Shown: positions 61,632-64,000 of the stretch, in pieces
Layout: each line of letters begins with the position of its first letter
How positions within the stretch are numbered: the stretch's first letter is position 1
Assembly (NCBI GenBank): GCA_001312405.1
Contig: BBDR01000013.1
Coordinates: forward strand, 1 to 64,000
DNA length: 64,000 bases
Direction of reading: 5' to 3'
Source of the DNA: Clostridium sp. NkU-1
Lineage (GTDB): Bacteria; Bacillota_A; Clostridia; Lachnospirales; Lachnospiraceae
Program-made: the position numbers and the translations under genes
Notes under the pieces: generated by a model
What the model was told of the DNA's origin: nothing
The model's database searches: none
What the model saw: only the letters and a program-made list of their open reading frames with translations

Positions 61632-62254
61632 ATGAAAAACCCACTAAACTATCAGGTCACGGAATACGACTGCGGCCCGACCACATTACTTAATGCAATG
61701 AGCTATCTCTTCACCAGAGAAGAAATTCCGCCGGATATCATCAAACATATTATGCTTTTTTTGTCTCGATTCCTATAATGCGAAGGGGGAGTTTGGGAAA
61801 AACGGAACCTCCCGTATGGCGATGATGTTTTTTTAGCAACTGGATCAACCAGTTCGGCAAAATGAAAAAGTTTCCGGTTCAAAGCGAATATCTGACTGGA
61901 GACGAAGTGTTTATGGGGGAAAACAGCAAGGTCATGTATGGCCTGCAGCAGGGCGGAGTTGTGGTGGCGAGGGTGATGTATGGCTGCTGGCACTATGTAT
62001 TGCTGACAGGAGCCGATGACCAGAACGTTTATTTGTTTGATCCTTATTTCAGAAAGAAACCTTTTAAGCAAAAAGGATTGGAGCTGATCACGGATATGCC
62101 TTACCAAAGGAACCGGTGCGTACCATGGGAAATGTTTAATGACACAGGAAAAGGCACTTATGCCCTTGGACCCAGGGAAACAAGAGAAGCTGTTATCATT
62201 TTTAATAGAGTGACACAGAAGAAACCGGCGGATACCATTGAGTATTTTATTTGA
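61632..62254 (+). CDS. Peptidase C39-like protein
   Basis: About 206 residues. N-terminal YQVTEYDCGPTTLLNAMSYL holds the catalytic Cys of C39/papain-like folds; the His is in GCWHYVLLTGADDQN and the Asp in VYLFDPYFRKK, in the right order and spacing. No signal peptide, ABC or membrane domain, so it is not a bacteriocin exporter protease but a stand-alone C39-like protein. Two T runs (61756-61762 and 61828-61834) break the frame; six T in each restore MLFCLDSYNAKG and MMFFSNWINQFG. Function unknown. Confidence 0.72.
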
Positions 62255-62394
62255 CAAAATAAGCTCTGTGTGGATAGAATATTTTAGGGACCCCATTGGT
62301 AAATTTATTTGCTCGTGTGGTTCTATTTTTTTTACCTATGGGGGAAAGGGAAACATTAAACTTTGATCTCTGTTTCCAAGAGATATTAACAGGC

Positions 62395-62725
62395 TGACTC
62401 CATAATATCATGGAATGTTTCGGAGGCGTTGGGAAGACCATGGCTTTCATGAGGAGGGCGGAGAATCCATAGCATGGTGCAGGACAGGAATGTGACAGCA
62501 TTAAAGAAGATACTTCAAAAGAATGACGGCAGGAATGTTGTCATCGGCACCCATGGAACAGCACTCAGCAGTATTTCAAATCATTATGATTCAGGCTTTA
62601 ACTGTGATTCTTTCCTGTGCATTCTGGATTGGATGCCATATATCATAGAGCTTGATTTTGAAAACGGAACATGTACGGATAAAATAGAGCATTTGCATAT
62701 AAAAAAGGAATTTATGAGAAAATAG
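62395..62725 (+). pseudogene. Histidine-phosphatase-family fragment (C-terminal half)
   Basis: VQDRNVTALKKILQKNDGRN, VVIGTHGTALSSISNHYDSG and LDWMPYIIELDFENG match the C-terminal half of phosphoglycerate-mutase-like proteins, including the second catalytic His (GTHGTALS). Restoring one base near 62471 adds HEEGGESIAM upstream. The N-terminal RHG motif is not found between 62255 and 62395, so this seems to be a truncated gene. The ATG at 62474 alone would give an 83-residue product without the phosphate-accepting His. Confidence 0.6.
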
Positions 62726-62910
62726 AAAATGGATATAAAACAATGATTTTTTGATCCATCCATAATTTTCCTGAAATTATCACCTTCCCCATGAATGGTA
62801 TGGTAAGGAAGAAGAAAAAGTATTATAATAATAGCTGTAATATAATCACCTGAATTGAAAGAATCACAGCACTACAAAGTAAATCAAAACATACTTGCGG
62901 GAGGTATATT

Positions 62911-64000
62911 ATGCAGACATTTAAGCAGTTGTATGAAAGTATGGTAAAGTCCGTATTGAATAATGATTCGGATCCTGAGAAGGACTTAGAAACCTCATAT
63001 GATCCTCATCATCTGGACTGTCTTTTGAATCCGAAGAAGCACCCGGTAGTGATCCGCACCGGAACCTGCAACTGTTCCAAAGAGGAACGGGAGGAATGCT
63101 TAAAGCGCTGTCCTTTCGGCGCCCTGGGAATCGGAAAGGATGGGGTTACCGTGGATCCGGAGCTGTGCCTGGGCTGTGAAAATTGCATTGAAGGCTGCGC
63201 ACCGGAAAAGCTGACAGCCAGTACGGATATTATCCCGGCTTTAAAAGCGGTCAGAAGCTCCAAGGGACTGGTATACGCAATGATAGCTCCCGCATTTTTA
63301 GGCCAGTTTTCAAAAGAGGTTACTCCCGGAAAGCTAAGGACGGCATTAAAAGCCGTAGGGTTTGACGGAATGCTGGAGGTTGCCTTGTTTGCGGACATCC
63401 TTACATTAAAAGAAGCCCTTGAATTTGATAAAAATATTAATGATATTAACGATTACCAGCTGACAAGCTGCTGCTGTCCCATGTGGATCGGCATGATCCG
63501 TAAGGTCTATCACCAGCTGGTTCCTCATGTGCCTGGCTCAGTATCACCTATGGTTGCCTGCGCAAGAGTGGTAAAAGCGCTCCATCCGATGCTTTGACCG
63601 TGTTCATCGGGCCATGTCTTGCCAAAAAGGCGGAAGCCCGGGAAAAGGATCTGGCTGGTGCGGTTGACTATGTGCTCACATTCCAGGAGGTAAAGAATAT
63701 ATTTGATGCCCTGGGAATCGATCCGGCTGTTATGGAGGAGAGCGAAAAGGACCATTCCTCAAGGGCCGGAAGAATTTACGCCAGAAAGGGCGGAGTCAGC
63801 GAAGCAGTAGAGAGCACGGTAAGAGCCATTAATCCCAATAAAAAAACAGAGATCCGTACCAAACAGGCGGATGGAGTGCCTGCCTGCAGAAAGATGATCC
63901 AGGATATCATGGATGGAAAGATTGAAGCAAACTTTTATGAAGGCATGGGCTGCGTGGGCGGCTGCGTGGGCGGACCAAGATCTATTTTAGGAGTGGAGAA
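62911..64000 (+). CDS. [FeFe]-hydrogenase catalytic-domain protein, 5' part
   Basis: Start at ATG with GGGAGG upstream; the gene runs off the window. A ferredoxin-like N-terminal region has two 4Fe-4S motifs (CNCSKEEREECLKRCPFGAL and CLGCENCIEGCAPEK). The H-cluster domain follows: TSCCCPMWIGM, IGPCLAKKAEA and EGMGCVGGCVGGPRS, corresponding to the L1, L2 and L3 motifs. One C is missing near 63586 (CATCCCGAT expected), restoring HPDALTVFIGP. L2 and L3 differ from textbook MPCxxKxxE and MACxxGCxxGGG, which suggests one of the less-studied groups; a sensory or electron-bifurcating role cannot be decided. Confidence 0.85.

Overview
The window reads as a chromosomal segment of a Clostridia-class Firmicute, most likely a Lachnospiraceae of the Lacrimispora / Clostridium saccharolyticum type (inference). 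The grounds are the Gram-positive order of the S10-spc-alpha ribosomal supercluster followed by ecfA-ecfA'-ecfT-truA-rplM-rpsI, strong AGGAGG ribosome binding sites, frequent GTG and TTG starts, a zinc-type S14, LTA-synthase-like and cell-wall-repeat proteins, and an [FeFe]-hydrogenase.

Layout. (1) 1-4.0 kb: nucleoside uptake and salvage, with two ABC permeases, a Crp/Fnr regulator, uridine and purine nucleoside phosphorylases and cytidine deaminase. (2) 4.1-12.3 kb: a starch/maltodextrin locus with a binding lipoprotein, MalF and MalG permeases, a cytoplasmic GH13 glycosidase, a LacI regulator with nearby operators, and a secreted CBM20 amylase. (3) 12.5-20.8 kb: an LTA-synthase-like sulfatase, a TetR-controlled pair of ABC exporter half-transporters, and a secreted DUF5722 protein. 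(4) 21.2-25.7 kb: recovery of N-acetylmuramic acid (MurR/RpiR regulator, murQ, PTS EIIBC, mupG). (5) 25.7-31.4 kb: secreted subtilase, membrane acyltransferase, rRNA methyltransferase, a Cys/Trp/Asn/Gly-rich repeat peptide and a cell-wall-repeat protein. (6) 31.4-48.7 kb: ribosomal protein, secY, adk, map, infA and rpoA supercluster. (7) 48.9-51.2 kb: two further cell-wall-repeat proteins. (8) 51.3-56.1 kb: ECF transporter module, truA with an unusual C-terminal extension, rplM and rpsI. (9) 56.3-57.4 kb: a RelE/HigB-like toxin with XRE antitoxin and a possible HNH relic. (10) 57.5-64 kb: threonine catabolism (tdh, kbl), a MarR/cyclase pair, a C39-like peptidase, a broken histidine-phosphatase fragment and the 5' part of an [FeFe]-hydrogenase.

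The main caution is sequence quality. About 40 genes, including essential ones such as rpsS, rplB, secY, adk and rpsD, are interrupted by single-base indels. They follow two patterns: an extra A or T in runs now 7-8 long, and a missing base in short G/C runs. In the genes I worked through, undoing these indels restores family-typical proteins, often with exact codon counts. I therefore annotate such genes over their full extent and treat the shifts as probable sequencing or assembly errors. One consequence is that an apparent 868-residue permease-glycosidase fusion at 6438-9044 is really two genes overlapping by 4 nt.

The signals that ordinary annotation explains least are a family of about 50-nt two-hairpin repeats (five copies, with compensatory stem changes) in the MurNAc locus and inside the S10 operon, the 87-residue W/N/G/C repeat peptide at 29377-29640, the C-terminal domain on TruA, and three cell-wall-repeat proteins bracketing the ribosomal supercluster.
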